NCBI GenBank assembly: GCA_947066815.1 | Contig: CAMSZT010000005.1 | Coordinates: 43,133-107,132, forward strand | Direction: 5' to 3' | DNA from: an uncultured Lachnotalea sp. | GTDB taxonomy: Bacteria > Bacillota > Clostridia > Lachnospirales > Lachnospiraceae | DNA: 64,000 bases | In this document: one piece after another, positions 16,498 through 25,191 of the stretch | Numbering within the stretch: the stretch's first letter is position 1 | Layout of the letters: every line of letters begins with the position of its first letter | Notes under the pieces: generated by a model | The model's input: only the letters and a program-made list of their open reading frames with translations | Database searches by the model: none | What the model was told of the DNA's origin: nothing | Program-made: the position numbers and the translations under genes

Positions 16498-19400
16498 ATG
16501 AACGAGTATCTCAGAATCTATCAGGGGAGCGGTATGCGAAGCTGCGCCCTTGACCCGGAGAGAGGTTTTCTGGCGGGAGCGGCGCCCGGGGCGGATCTTT
16601 TGCTTCCCGGCGGAGAACTTTCGGGGAGATCCCTCCGGCTTCAGAGGAGAGGGGAAGGGTGGCAGGCAGACTGCACCGGCGAGGTGTTCCTGTTTGGAAA
16701 GCGGGTGAGCCGGACGGCCGTCCGCTCCGGCGATATGTTCCTCTTAAGTAAGTCCAGGCAGATCCTGGTCCAGTATATCCGGGAGGACGGGCAGAAGACC
16801 ATTCCCTTGAGTGGAGAAACCTCCGTCTCTCTGGGGCGGTCGCAGGACGCTGATCTTAGGTTTTCCCATCCGCTCGTTTCCGGAGATCACGCCCGCCTGG
16901 AAAAGCGGGGCGCTTCCTTTGTCATCCGGGACTTAAACAGCACCAACGGCACTTACGTGAACGGGGAGCGGCTTACAGGGGAGCGGGTTCTTTCGCCCGG
17001 GGACTCGGTGGTCATCGGCCCCTTCCGTCTGGAGATGGGGGAGGGGGAGGTGACTGTGTACGGGGAGGGGACGGCGCAGGCGGTAACGCTCCGTGGGTCG
17101 TCTATGGAGCCGGAAACTCCGTCCGCCGCTCATGCATCCTCCGGGAAAAAGCCGGCGGTTTCCGGAAGTGATCGGCCTTCGTCCGCTTCCGCTTCCCCGT
17201 CCGCTCCGCCGGCCTATCCTTTTTTCACCAGATCCCCCAGACTTCTCACGGAAGTTTCCTCCGGGGAGATGGAGATCGAGGCGGCCCCGGCCATCGGGAC
17301 GAAACCGGAGATCAACTGGCTCTCCACGCTGTTGCCGAGTTTGGGCGGGGTGGCGGTCATGGGAGTCATGATCGTAGCCATGGGTATGAGTCCCATATCT
17401 CTGGCCCTCTCTGGTTCCATGGCGGTCTTCGGCCTGGTGGTGACCCTCGTCAACTACCGCCGCCAGACAAAACATTATGAGGAGGCCAAGGAAAGCCGTT
17501 CCAGGCGGTATGAGAAGTATCTGGAAGACTGCGAAGCGGCTCTTAAGCAGACGGCTCTTAAGCAGCAAAGCGCTGTCCTCGCCTCCCACCCCTCCCCGGC
17601 GGAGTGCCTGGAGCTTGTGACAGAGCGAAAGCCGGCCCTCTGGGCGAGGACCCTGTCGGACAGGGATTTCCTGTCTCTTCGGGCGGGGCTGGGGGAGGAA
17701 CCCCTCGCCCTCGACGTCCGGACGCCGAAATTAAGCCCTCTGGCGGAGGAGGATGAGTTTTCGAGAAAGCCCGGTGAACTGGCAGGAGCCTTTCGGATGG
17801 TCTCCGGCGTACCGGTGTTCTGCGATCTGATACGGTTTTCGGGGCTGGGGATCGTGGGGAGACGGGAGGAGACAGTCTCCATGGCGGGAACGCTGGCCGT
17901 CCAGGCGTCCGCCCACCACGGCTATGACGAGCTAAAGCTGGTGGTCCTCTTTCCGGAGGAGGAGCGGGAGCAGTGGGAATGGATGCGGTGGCTGCCCCAT
18001 GTGTTTGACGAAAATCGGACGGTCCGCTACATGGCCTCCAACCGGTTTGAGGCGGAGACGGTGTTTGGAGCCCTTCTTCCTGAGCTAAAAAAACGGGCGG
18101 CCGGAAAGGAATCCTGGGGACAGAAGCAGACACCGTCGCCCTATTACCTCTTCCTGGTGGGGGATCCCTCCCTGCTTTCCGGTCAGATTTCCAGCTATCT
18201 CTTAAAGAATGACAGACGTCTGGGAACAAGCTGTATTCTTCTGGGGAACCGGCTGTGGGAGCTCCCGGGGGAGGTGGACCTTCTTTTGGAGCTTGCCGGA
18301 GGGGAGGGACAGCTTTACGCGAAGGAGAAGGCCGGAGAGCGGAAGCGTCTGAGGGCAGATGCCCTCTCCCTGGCGGAATGCGGGCGGTTCGCCAGAGCCA
18401 TGGCGCCCATCCGCCTTCCCGGGGGAGGTGGAAAAGAGGGGCTTCCGCTGTCTGTCAGCTTCTTGAAGGGCTGGCGGGCAGAACGGGTCGACCGGTTGGA
18501 TCTGAAAGAGCTCTGGGAGAATTCCGTCTGCGAGGAGACCCTGGCCGTGCCCATCGGCGTCCGGGCGGACGGGAAGTCCTTCTATTTTGATATCCATGAG
18601 AAAAAACACGGTCCCCACGGGCTGGTAGCCGGGATGTCGGGGAGCGGGAAGTCGGAGCTGGCCCAGTCCTGGATCGCCTCCATGGCGCTGCAGTTTTCCC
18701 CCAGGGACGTGAACTTTATCCTGGTGGACTTTAAGGGTACCAGCCTTCTGCAGCCTTTCCTCACCCTTCCCCACCTGGCAGGGTACATATCCAACCTGGA
18801 CACAGATATCGACCGGAAGCTTCTGGCCCTAGACGGGGAGATGGAGCACAGGCAGCGGCTTTTGGACCAGTACGGGGCCAGGGATATCCTGGAGTATCAG
18901 AGACGGAGGAGGAGGGATCCCTCTATGGAGGAGATGCCCTTCCTGATCCTCGTCTTTGACGAGTTTGCGGAGTTCAAGCTCCAGTTCCCGGACTTTACCA
19001 GGGCCCTGGACCACGTGTTCCGGGGAGGCCGTTCCCTGGGCGTCTATTCGGTCCTGATGACCCAGAAGCCCTCCGGCGTGGTCACGGAGCAGATGAACGC
19101 CAACGCCGCCTTCCGCTGGTGCCTGCAGGTGCAGTCCGACGCCGACAGCAGAGAGCTTCTCGGGAACACGGACGCCGCCTATATCCGGAATCCGGGACGG
19201 GTCTACGTAAAATGCGAGGACGGGACCTACGAATGCCTGCAGGCTTATTACGCCGGAGCTCCCTACCTGCCTGAGAGAGGGGCAGCGGGGGAGGCGGTTC
19301 CGGTGAGTCTCGTCTCTCTCACGGGGGAGCGGAGGCCCCTGGTCCCGCCCGCCCGGAGGGCAGGCGGGCTCCGCTCCCAGCTGGAGGCCGTGGTGGAGCG

Positions 19401-21057
19401 GATCGTAAGACACTGTGAGCGGCGGGAGATCCCCCCGGCGAAGCCCATCTGGCAGGAAAAGCTTCCGAAGGAGCAGGAACTCTTTTCCCTGCTTCCAGGA
19501 GGAAAATCCTGGGAGGCCTGGCCTCTCAGGACCAAAGGACTCACGCCTCCGACTGCCTTCCTCGGACTGGTGGACGATCCCGCCGGTCAGAGACAATTCC
19601 CCCTGGTCCATAATTTCTGGCGGGACGGGCACCTGGCCCTTTACGGCATGACCGTCTCCGGGAAGACGACGTTCCTCAAATCTCTTCTGGTCTCCCTGGC
19701 CTGCACCCACACGCCGGGACAGGTTCAGTTTTACCTGGCGGAGTTTGGCGGTTTCGGCCTGCGGTCCATGGAGGCCTTCCCCCATGTGGGGGCCGCGGCC
19801 GGGAATGACGAGCCGGAGACCCTTGGGGGGTTGGCGAAGCTTCTGGGAGAGGAACTGGACCAGAGGAAAAAAAGGTTCCGGAAGCTTGGAACAGGTTCCC
19901 TCCAGGCTTATCTGGAGGCGGGAGGGGAGGGGCTTCCCACCTGGATCGTCCTGGCGGACAACCTGAACCTGGCGGGCTATGAGTTCCCGGAGATCCAGGA
20001 GATGTTCATCCGGGTCGGCAGGGAAGGCGCATCCTTCGGCATCTATCTGGCCTGCACCTTTGCCGGCCTCACGGGCGTGAGCCCCCAGCTGACTCAGAAC
20101 ATCAAAACCATACTGTCCCTGCAGCTGGCGGACCGGATGGATTACGGGATCTTTGTGGGCCGGGTGCGGGGAAACATCCCGGAGTCTGTGCCCGGCAGGG
20201 GACTTGTGAGGGGCCCCCTGGAATTCCAGACGGCTGTTCCTTACAGCGGGCTCTCCGACGGAAAGCGGGCGGCAGCCCTTAGAGGACTGGCGGAGGGGAT
20301 GACGGCCGCCTGGAAGGGAGAAAAGCCGAAGGGCATCCGGTCCGCACCGGAGGAACTTCCCTACGGCTCCCTGGAGGGAGAGCCCTTCCTTCTGGGACTT
20401 TCCGGGAAGACCCTGGAGCCGGTGAACCTTCCGTGGACGGACACGGTCAGCGTGTTGATCAGCGCAGAGGAGCCGGAGGCGGACGGGATCCTGGAACTTC
20501 TTCTAAAGGAGGCCGTGCGCCTCGCGGGGGACTCCCTGTTCTTCTTCTCGGAGAGCCGGACGGCAGAGGAGCCGGCCCGGACCTTCCATGAGGCGGAGGA
20601 TTTTGACGAGGAGGTGTTCTCCCTGGCGAATACGCTCCGGCAAAGGCAGGAGGAGAAGCGAGAATGGCCGGAAGTCGTCTTTTCTCCCATCGTGGTGTTC
20701 ATCGACGGGCTGAAGGCCTGCCTGGACTGCGTGAAGCCGGACACGGTCTCCAGGCTTGAAGTGTTCATCCGCCTGGGAGAAGGGCTCGGCATCACCATCC
20801 TGGCGGCAGATGTGCCGGAGCGGGTGGCTTCCTGCTATTACGGCGGGGACATCCTAACGGCCACCATGCGGGAGGGGCCGATCCTGCTTGGCGGCGGCGT
20901 CCCGGAAGACCACAGGATCACGGACACCATCGCCCTGAAAAAGAAGCATCCGGACGCCCTGTCGACCGGAGAGCTGATCTTTGTCCGGGGACAGGAATTT
21001 GAGTCCCTCAGACGGCTGGAGGTCCAGAGAGGAGGCGACACCCATGGCAACCTATGA
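16498..21057 (+). CDS. essC: Type VII secretion ATPase EssC (FHA-FtsK/SpoIIIE)
   Basis: The 1519-aa motor of a T7SSb-type system. The start at 16498 follows AAGGGGAGAG; a longer frame from 16453 is unlikely. An N-terminal beta domain is followed by a canonical FHA domain (SLGRSQDADLRFSHPLVSGDHARL at ~110-135; STNGTYVNG at ~147). A Ser/Pro-rich linker precedes a membrane hairpin (about 275-320). The first FtsK domain has Walker A GMSGSGKS (about 713) and Walker B LVFDEF. The second has GMTVSGKT (about 1050) with a weaker Walker B (IVLADN). The third lacks a P-loop. This intact-then-degenerate order is typical of EssC. The conserved FHA phosphopeptide residues fit a link with the adjacent kinase and phosphatase. 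It overlaps the next gene by 14 bp. Confidence 0.95.
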   Translation: MNEYLRIYQGSGMRSCALDPERGFLAGAAPGADLLLPGGELSGRSLRLQRRGEGWQADCTGEVFLFGKRVSRTAVRSGDMFLLSKSRQILVQYIREDGQKTIPLSGETSVSLGRSQDADLRFSHPLVSGDHARLEKRGASFVIRDLNSTNGTYVNGERLTGERVLSPGDSVVIGPFRLEMGEGEVTVYGEGTAQAVTLRGSSMEPETPSAAHASSGKKPAVSGSDRPSSASASPSAPPAYPFFTRSPRLLTEVSSGEMEIEAAPAIGTKPEINWLSTLLPSLGGVAVMGVMIVAMGMSPISLALSGSMAVFGLVVTLVNYRRQTKHYEEAKESRSRRYEKYLEDCEAALKQTALKQQSAVLASHPSPAECLELVTERKPALWARTLSDRDFLSLRAGLGEEPLALDVRTPKLSPLAEEDEFSRKPGELAGAFRMVSGVPVFCDLIRFSGLGIVGRREETVSMAGTLAVQASAHHGYDELKLVVLFPEEEREQWEWMRWLPHVFDENRTVRYMASNRFEAETVFGALLPELKKRAAGKESWGQKQTPSPYYLFLVGDPSLLSGQISSYLLKNDRRLGTSCILLGNRLWELPGEVDLLLELAGGEGQLYAKEKAGERKRLRADALSLAECGRFARAMAPIRLPGGGGKEGLPLSVSFLKGWRAERVDRLDLKELWENSVCEETLAVPIGVRADGKSFYFDIHEKKHGPHGLVAGMSGSGKSELAQSWIASMALQFSPRDVNFILVDFKGTSLLQPFLTLPHLAGYISNLDTDIDRKLLALDGEMEHRQRLLDQYGARDILEYQRRRRRDPSMEEMPFLILVFDEFAEFKLQFPDFTRALDHVFRGGRSLGVYSVLMTQKPSGVVTEQMNANAAFRWCLQVQSDADSRELLGNTDAAYIRNPGRVYVKCEDGTYECLQAYYAGAPYLPERGAAGEAVPVSLVSLTGERRPLVPPARRAGGLRSQLEAVVERIVRHCERREIPPAKPIWQEKLPKEQELFSLLPGGKSWEAWPLRTKGLTPPTAFLGLVDDPAGQRQFPLVHNFWRDGHLALYGMTVSGKTTFLKSLLVSLACTHTPGQVQFYLAEFGGFGLRSMEAFPHVGAAAGNDEPETLGGLAKLLGEELDQRKKRFRKLGTGSLQAYLEAGGEGLPTWIVLADNLNLAGYEFPEIQEMFIRVGREGASFGIYLACTFAGLTGVSPQLTQNIKTILSLQLADRMDYGIFVGRVRGNIPESVPGRGLVRGPLEFQTAVPYSGLSDGKRAAALRGLAEGMTAAWKGEKPKGIRSAPEELPYGSLEGEPFLLGLSGKTLEPVNLPWTDTVSVLISAEEPEADGILELLLKEAVRLAGDSLFFFSESRTAEEPARTFHEAEDFDEEVFSLANTLRQRQEEKREWPEVVFSPIVVFIDGLKACLDCVKPDTVSRLEVFIRLGEGLGITILAADVPERVASCYYGGDILTATMREGPILLGGGVPEDHRITDTIALKKKHPDALSTGELIFVRGQEFESLRRLEVQRGGDTHGNL

Positions 21058-21475
21058 GGACTACAGGCAGGCGCTCCTCACCAAGGATTCCTGGATCCAG
21101 AAGGTGAAGGACTGTTATTGGGCCGAGAATTATCTGACAGAGCTGGCCACCGGGAATGTTTCCGGCGGGAATATCCGGGACATGCTGGAAAAGGCCTACA
21201 ATGAGATCAAGTCCGGGGAGGTCTGGGCCGGGGAGGATGCAAACGCCTGTGCGCTCCTTCTGTGGGAGGTCCGCAACGAGGTGGTCCGGATCTCCAACCT
21301 GGCCTACGACGCCAGGAAGCAGATGACGGGCTACGCGGAGGAGCAGGTGGCAAACTGGGTGCGGACCGCGGACCAGAGGCTGGCCGAGCTGGATGCTCTC
21401 GGGAAGGTAGACCATGCCGTCCGGGGGAGCATCGGCGTGGACGCCATGAAGAAAAAAGAGTGGTGGAAGAGGTGA
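21044..21475 (+). CDS. WXG-motif helical protein of the secretion locus
   Basis: A 143-aa protein starting inside the end of essC, so translationally coupled. It is mostly helical. Two helices flank a turn GEVWAGEDANA (about residue 60-70), which contains a W-x-G motif in the place expected for an ESAT-6-like hairpin. The C-terminal tail is basic (MKKKEWWKR). It is longer than a typical WXG100 protein and has no close family that I recognise. Likely roles are secreted substrate, partner of the WXG100 protein at 23911, or chaperone. Confidence 0.7.
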   Translation: MATYEDYRQALLTKDSWIQKVKDCYWAENYLTELATGNVSGGNIRDMLEKAYNEIKSGEVWAGEDANACALLLWEVRNEVVRISNLAYDARKQMTGYAEEQVANWVRTADQRLAELDALGKVDHAVRGSIGVDAMKKKEWWKR

Positions 21476-22017
21476 GTCGGATCGTACTCAGTGAAAACGG
21501 ATTTTTGCAGCTTCTGAAAATTTCAGGGTACGCCGGGAACTGGCTGCTCCCGGAGTCCGCCGACTGCTCGGCCGGAGCATTCCTTAAGGCCAGGGAGGAA
21601 TGGAGGCGGCTGGGCCTTGCCGAACTGGATTTTGACGGGAAGCTCCACCCATCCCGGCCGCTGGCCCGCCTCATCTACAACATCGCCCACGCCGAGGCGG
21701 CGCTTCGGTATCAAGACGAAGAAATCTGTGTCCATTATCTTCGGGGGCCGGTGGACCTTCTGCGGATCGGGGCGGTTCAGGATGGAAATCGGGTCCTGGA
21801 GCTTTGCCGTCCGGGGACGGTTTTATGGCTGGTGAAGGAGAAGCTTTTGCCGGAGGGGAAAGGAAGCCTCGTCACCCTGGGGAGGCGGGACGATTCCGGC
21901 CGGCTGGAGACGGAGCTTTCCGCTGCGTCGGACCTTCCGGGGGTCCTGACGGCTCATCTGAACCTATTTTACCAAACAGGGAGTCCGGCGGACAGAGAGG
22001 AGGATGTACATGCCTGA
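21472..22017 (+). CDS. Hypothetical protein of the secretion locus
   Basis: No ATG fits. The GTG at 21472 overlaps the preceding stop as GTGA with AAGAGTGG upstream, giving 181 aa; GTG at 21460 is an alternative. The sequence is soluble alpha/beta: LSENGFLQLLKISGYAGNW, then a conserved-looking ARLIYNIAHAEAALRYQDEE, and later LWLVKEKLLP and VLTAHLNLFYQTG. It ends 8 bp inside the yukD-like gene. It has the size and cytosolic character of a substrate chaperone, but no family is recognised. Confidence 0.65.
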   Translation: MSRIVLSENGFLQLLKISGYAGNWLLPESADCSAGAFLKAREEWRRLGLAELDFDGKLHPSRPLARLIYNIAHAEAALRYQDEEICVHYLRGPVDLLRIGAVQDGNRVLELCRPGTVLWLVKEKLLPEGKGSLVTLGRRDDSGRLETELSAASDLPGVLTAHLNLFYQTGSPADREEDVHA

Positions 22018-22252
22018 TTCAGTGATCGTGACCATCGGCTGTCAAGGGGAGGGGCGGGATTTTGAAGTTCCCTTCCAGCGGCCGATCGGGGAGTGGAAGG
22101 GACAGCTTTTGCCGGTATTCCCGGCGGAGGGGGCGCTGGTCTTTAAAGGACAGCTTCTGGCGGAGGCCAAGAGTTTTCGGCAGTACGGGATCTATGACGG
22201 TGCGGAGCTTTTATTTCTGCCGGTCCGGCCGGACGGGGAGGTTGTGCCATGA
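22010..22252 (+). CDS. Ubiquitin-like YukD/EsaB-type protein
   Basis: An 80-aa beta-grasp protein. ATG at 22010 has ideal spacing from AGAGAGGAGG; ATG at 22004 touches the site and is less likely. SVIVTIGCQGEGRDFEVPFQ forms the first hairpin. The later VFKGQLLAEAKSFRQYGIYDGAELLFL matches the ubiquitin-fold pattern of YukD/EsaB (G-x-L ... L-x-x-x-G-I-x-x-G-x-x-L). EsaB is a cytosolic T7SSb component of regulatory or core function. It is coupled to both neighbours by short overlaps. Confidence 0.85.
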   Translation: MPDSVIVTIGCQGEGRDFEVPFQRPIGEWKGQLLPVFPAEGALVFKGQLLAEAKSFRQYGIYDGAELLFLPVRPDGEVVP

Positions 22253-23784
22253 AACAGAAATGGGATCCGGGCGGCTACAGGGACATCATCGGCATCCTCC
22301 GCCAGGCGGACGACCTTTACGGACAAATGTTCATGCGCTTCGGCGATCCCGGCGTCCAGGACGTGATCCGGGCCTGCGACAAAAGCGGACGGATGGAAGA
22401 AGTAAAGCAGCGGACCATTACCAACAAGAAGCGCCTGATGGCTCTGGTCCGGGAGATGGAGGCCCATGAGCGGGAACTGGACAGGATCAGGCTAAAGGGT
22501 CAGGAGGAGCTTTCCGACGTTTCGGCCGGGGGCTTCGGGGATTTTGATCTGATCCTGGCCGGAGGGGCGGTGAGCTACGAGGGCTACAAGACCTGGCAGT
22601 ACAGCCAGAGCGGCAAAACCTTCGGAGAAGATTACAACGATGCCTGGGGCTTCGTGTTCCAGTCCGGCGTGTTCCGGGAGGCAAATATAAAAGCCGGCCT
22701 CGGAGAGGTCTCCAACTTAGAACTATATATTCCGACTGTGGCGGAGGCCTTCAACCAAAGCTTTGCCTTCGGGCTTTTGGACACCTCGTTTCTTCGGGAT
22801 ACGATTTATGACGACTATACCGACGAGCTTCTGGAAAATGCTCTGGCGGGTATCCTGGAGGGGCTTCCGGGGATCGAGCCTAAAGTCTCCATCGACGGCC
22901 TTTCGGACCGGCTGGAGAATCTGACGGGGATCGATAATATTGACAAGTGGATGAAGGGGCTATCTTCTATTATAAAGAAGTGTGCCGAGAACGGCATGAC
23001 GGCGGAGGATATCTTAAAGTCCGCAGATCTGCAGCTTGCGATCCAGTGTCTGAGTGATGACGAGCGGGAGGTTTTCTACACCATGTTCCGGCGGACCTAC
23101 AAGGCCAACAAGCTTGCGGGGCAGCTGGGGGATGTGGCAGGCGCCATAGGAAATGTGGATACTTTGGTGGAGCTTTTGGTCCACTGTCTCAACGATTATT
23201 CCGGGCAGGTCGCTTACCTGGACACCATGGAGGATGCCCTGCTGGCGGCCGGCTTTACCCGCGGCCCGGTGGTTGGAAAGATTGCCGAAATGAAAAAGCT
23301 CTATCAGAGCGACGTGTTAAAATCCCTGGACACCCTGGGGGACTTTGTCTGGGACGAGGCATCGGGCTTCGCAAAAAAGAAGCTGATCGAGAAGGCGGCC
23401 TCCGCCATCCCGCTGGTGAGGGAGGTGGATTTCGGCCTAAAGATCCTGGATACCTCCGCCGACATCCTCTTTGCCGACAAGGCGGCGGCCGTCAAGGGCT
23501 TAAACGGCTTGATCCAGTATGACGCGGCCCTGACCCGCACCTATGAGCGGTACGTGGCCCTGATGGAAGCGGGGATCGCAAGCGAAGCCGACATGAAGGA
23601 GGCCGACAAGCTCTATGACATCCTCTTATCCACCAAGACGAAGGAGTACGAGCACATGATGAACCTCTGCGAGGGGAAGGATGAGAAGCTGTACCAGATT
23701 TATGCCAGAAAGCACGGAGAACTCACTGGGAAAGTCGGAAGCTCCGGGGGCTTTCGCAACGGCGGAGGAGGCCGTCATGGCTGA
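22249..23784 (+). CDS. Large helical hypothetical protein of the secretion locus
   Basis: The ATG at 22249 overlaps the yukD stop as ATGA. The 511-aa product is almost wholly alpha-helical. An N-terminal region (1-~90) has heptad-like charge patterning (EEVKQRTITNKKRLMALVREME). A low-complexity turn follows (DVSAGGFGDFDLILAGGAVS), then long helices to a Gly-rich end (GSSGGFRNGGGGRHG). There is no signal peptide and no clear membrane helix. The N-terminal helical region recalls LXG-type T7 substrates, but no LXG motif or toxin motif is seen. It could be a secreted effector or a structural scaffold. Confidence 0.7.
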   Translation: MKQKWDPGGYRDIIGILRQADDLYGQMFMRFGDPGVQDVIRACDKSGRMEEVKQRTITNKKRLMALVREMEAHERELDRIRLKGQEELSDVSAGGFGDFDLILAGGAVSYEGYKTWQYSQSGKTFGEDYNDAWGFVFQSGVFREANIKAGLGEVSNLELYIPTVAEAFNQSFAFGLLDTSFLRDTIYDDYTDELLENALAGILEGLPGIEPKVSIDGLSDRLENLTGIDNIDKWMKGLSSIIKKCAENGMTAEDILKSADLQLAIQCLSDDEREVFYTMFRRTYKANKLAGQLGDVAGAIGNVDTLVELLVHCLNDYSGQVAYLDTMEDALLAAGFTRGPVVGKIAEMKKLYQSDVLKSLDTLGDFVWDEASGFAKKKLIEKAASAIPLVREVDFGLKILDTSADILFADKAAAVKGLNGLIQYDAALTRTYERYVALMEAGIASEADMKEADKLYDILLSTKTKEYEHMMNLCEGKDEKLYQIYARKHGELTGKVGSSGGFRNGGGGRHG

Positions 23785-23815
23785 CTTTTGCCGGCATGAC
23801 AGGGATGTATAGTCG

Positions 23816-23835
23816 ACGGCAAAATAATTTGCCGT
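23816..23835 (+). other. Perfect hairpin before the WXG100 gene
   Basis: ACGGCAAA and TTTGCCGT pair around ATAA, within the 126-bp gap upstream of the WXG100 gene. No T run follows, so it is not a normal terminator. A 5' hairpin at this point could stabilise a processed WXG100 message and raise its level relative to the rest of the operon. Confidence 0.45.
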
Positions 23836-23910
23836 TCACTAAAACAGGAACCGGGCGGGCCCGGATGGTACGCACCGGCAGAATATGTTCAGAAAAGGAG
23901 AACGAATATT

Positions 23911-24213
23911 ATGGCAACATCGAGAAACAGTGTGGATCCGATCGCTCTTAGAAGCTCTGCGGATCAGGTACGGAACATCGCAAGCAACTTACAGTCGGAG
24001 CTTTCCTCCCTGGAGGGCATTGTCCGCTCCACGGCGGACGCCTGGGAGGGCGCAGCAAAGGATTCCTTCGAGGAAGTGTTTCAGGCAAAATACAAAAAAT
24101 ATCTCAACGACATCATCGCCTCTTTGGGAAATTATTCGTCGGCCATGACGGCCTTTGCCAATGACAATGATGAGGTGGCTGCCCAGGGTGCCAGACGGTT
24201 CAGCGGCCTGTGA
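23911..24213 (+). CDS. WXG100-family ESAT-6-like secreted protein
   Basis: Exactly 100 aa, the family length. A first helix of about 40 residues (VDPIALRSSADQVRNIASNL and onward) leads to DAWEGAAKDSF, the W-x-G turn at about residue 45. A second helix of similar length follows. The C-terminus (DEVAAQGARRF) resembles a loose Y/F-xxx-D/E-type signal region, but no clear signal is claimed. AAAAGGAGAACG precedes the ATG. These proteins form helical-hairpin dimers exported by EssC and needed for the export of larger substrates. Confidence 0.93.
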   Translation: MATSRNSVDPIALRSSADQVRNIASNLQSELSSLEGIVRSTADAWEGAAKDSFEEVFQAKYKKYLNDIIASLGNYSSAMTAFANDNDEVAAQGARRFSGL

Positions 24214-24232
24214 TCACAGAAGGAGAAGAGAG

Positions 24233-25009
24233 ATGAGACTGTCCTGTGGAGTCTGCACGGATACCGGGCGCATCCGTGAGAACAACGAAGACAATTTTTA
24301 TCTGGACGGACGAACTCGGGAGAACGTGGCCCAGGGCCACGTTCTCTTTGGCCATAAAAAATGGGGACGACGCCTGCTGGCCGCCGTCTGCGACGGCATG
24401 GGCGGGGAAGAGCAGGGGGAGCTTGCGTCTCTCCTGGCTGTCCGGGCTCTTGCGGCCGCGGACCCCTCCATAAAAAAAGGAAAGGATCTGGAGGAAGCCT
24501 TTTTCGCCGCCAACCGGGCCGTCTGTGAGGAGATCCGGAAAAATGGAGGACAGGGGATGGGCTCCACCATGACGGCCCTCCTCATAAAGGACGGAGCCGC
24601 CTTCCCCGTCAATCTGGGTGACAGCCGCATCTATCTCTTTCGGAAGGGAAGCCTTATGAGACTCACGACGGACCATAGCAGGGCGGAGGTTATGCGTCGG
24701 GCGGGACTTCTCACGGAGGCAGCGGCCAGAACTCACCCGGGCAGGTACGTATTAACCAGGTATCTGGGTGTGCCGGAGGAGGAGCTGGCGCCGGAGCCGG
24801 AGCGTGGGGAGCAGATCCCCTTAAGAAGAGGGGATATTTTCCTGCTCTGCAGCGACGGCCTGACCGACATGCTCCCGGATACCGAGATCGCCCGGATTCT
24901 CTCTAAAGGAAATCGGCCTGAGAAGCAGGCGGAGGTGCTTGTGGAGGCCGCCCTTGCCTGCGGCGGAAGGGACAATGTCACGGTGGCAGTGATCCGGGTC
25001 TGCCTGTAG
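24233..25009 (+). CDS. PP2C-family Ser/Thr phosphatase
   Basis: The start at 24233 follows GAAGGAGAAGAG, 19 bp after the WXG100 gene. The 258-aa protein has the full bacterial PP2C metal-site set: RENNEDNFY (N-terminal Glu/Asp), VCDGMGG, GSTMTALL, NLGDSRIYLFR, CSDGLTDML and GGRDNVTVAV. It should remove phosphate from Ser/Thr residues and so oppose the kinase at the head of the locus. An insertion with the palindromic word GTGGCCCAGGGCCAC (around 24326) interrupts the early loop. It ends the secretion operon; a terminator follows at 25155. Confidence 0.92.
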   Translation: MRLSCGVCTDTGRIRENNEDNFYLDGRTRENVAQGHVLFGHKKWGRRLLAAVCDGMGGEEQGELASLLAVRALAAADPSIKKGKDLEEAFFAANRAVCEEIRKNGGQGMGSTMTALLIKDGAAFPVNLGDSRIYLFRKGSLMRLTTDHSRAEVMRRAGLLTEAAARTHPGRYVLTRYLGVPEEELAPEPERGEQIPLRRGDIFLLCSDGLTDMLPDTEIARILSKGNRPEKQAEVLVEAALACGGRDNVTVAVIRVCL

Positions 25010-25057
25010 ATCTGAATATTTTTAAACATATTTTTTATATGTCAAGGAGAATTCCAC

Positions 25058-25166
25058 ATGAAAAAACTGATTTATTTCCGTCGGTGATCCCGTTGAAAAG
25101 GTGGCGGATTCCAAGATCACGATGATACAGATTTCCGATACAAAGTTTATGCAGTTCGCCAAATGA
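25058..25166 (+). pseudogene. Possible frameshifted small ORF
   Basis: AAGGAG precedes ATG 25058, which encodes only MKKLIYFRR. One base away, the next frame runs VGDPVEKVADSKITMIQISD and on to TKFMQFAK before a stop at 25164. Removing one C near 25078 would give one continuous ORF of about 35 codons. This fits a decayed small gene, or an unrelated chance ORF. It fills most of the gap between the phosphatase and phoH. Confidence 0.3.
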
Positions 25167-25191
25167 GCAGATTTGATAGGCGAATTTTTTT
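25155..25191 (+). terminator. Rho-independent terminator after the secretion locus
   Basis: TTCGCC (25155-25160) pairs with GGCGAA (25179-25184), with further AAAT / ATTT pairing inside, followed by seven T. It separates the phosphatase transcript from phoH. Confidence 0.75.

Noticed and set aside
24320..24345. Frameshift or insertion in the PP2C gene at a palindromic word
   Set aside because: The reading frame stays open and all PP2C motifs remain in order, so it is only a loop-length variation.
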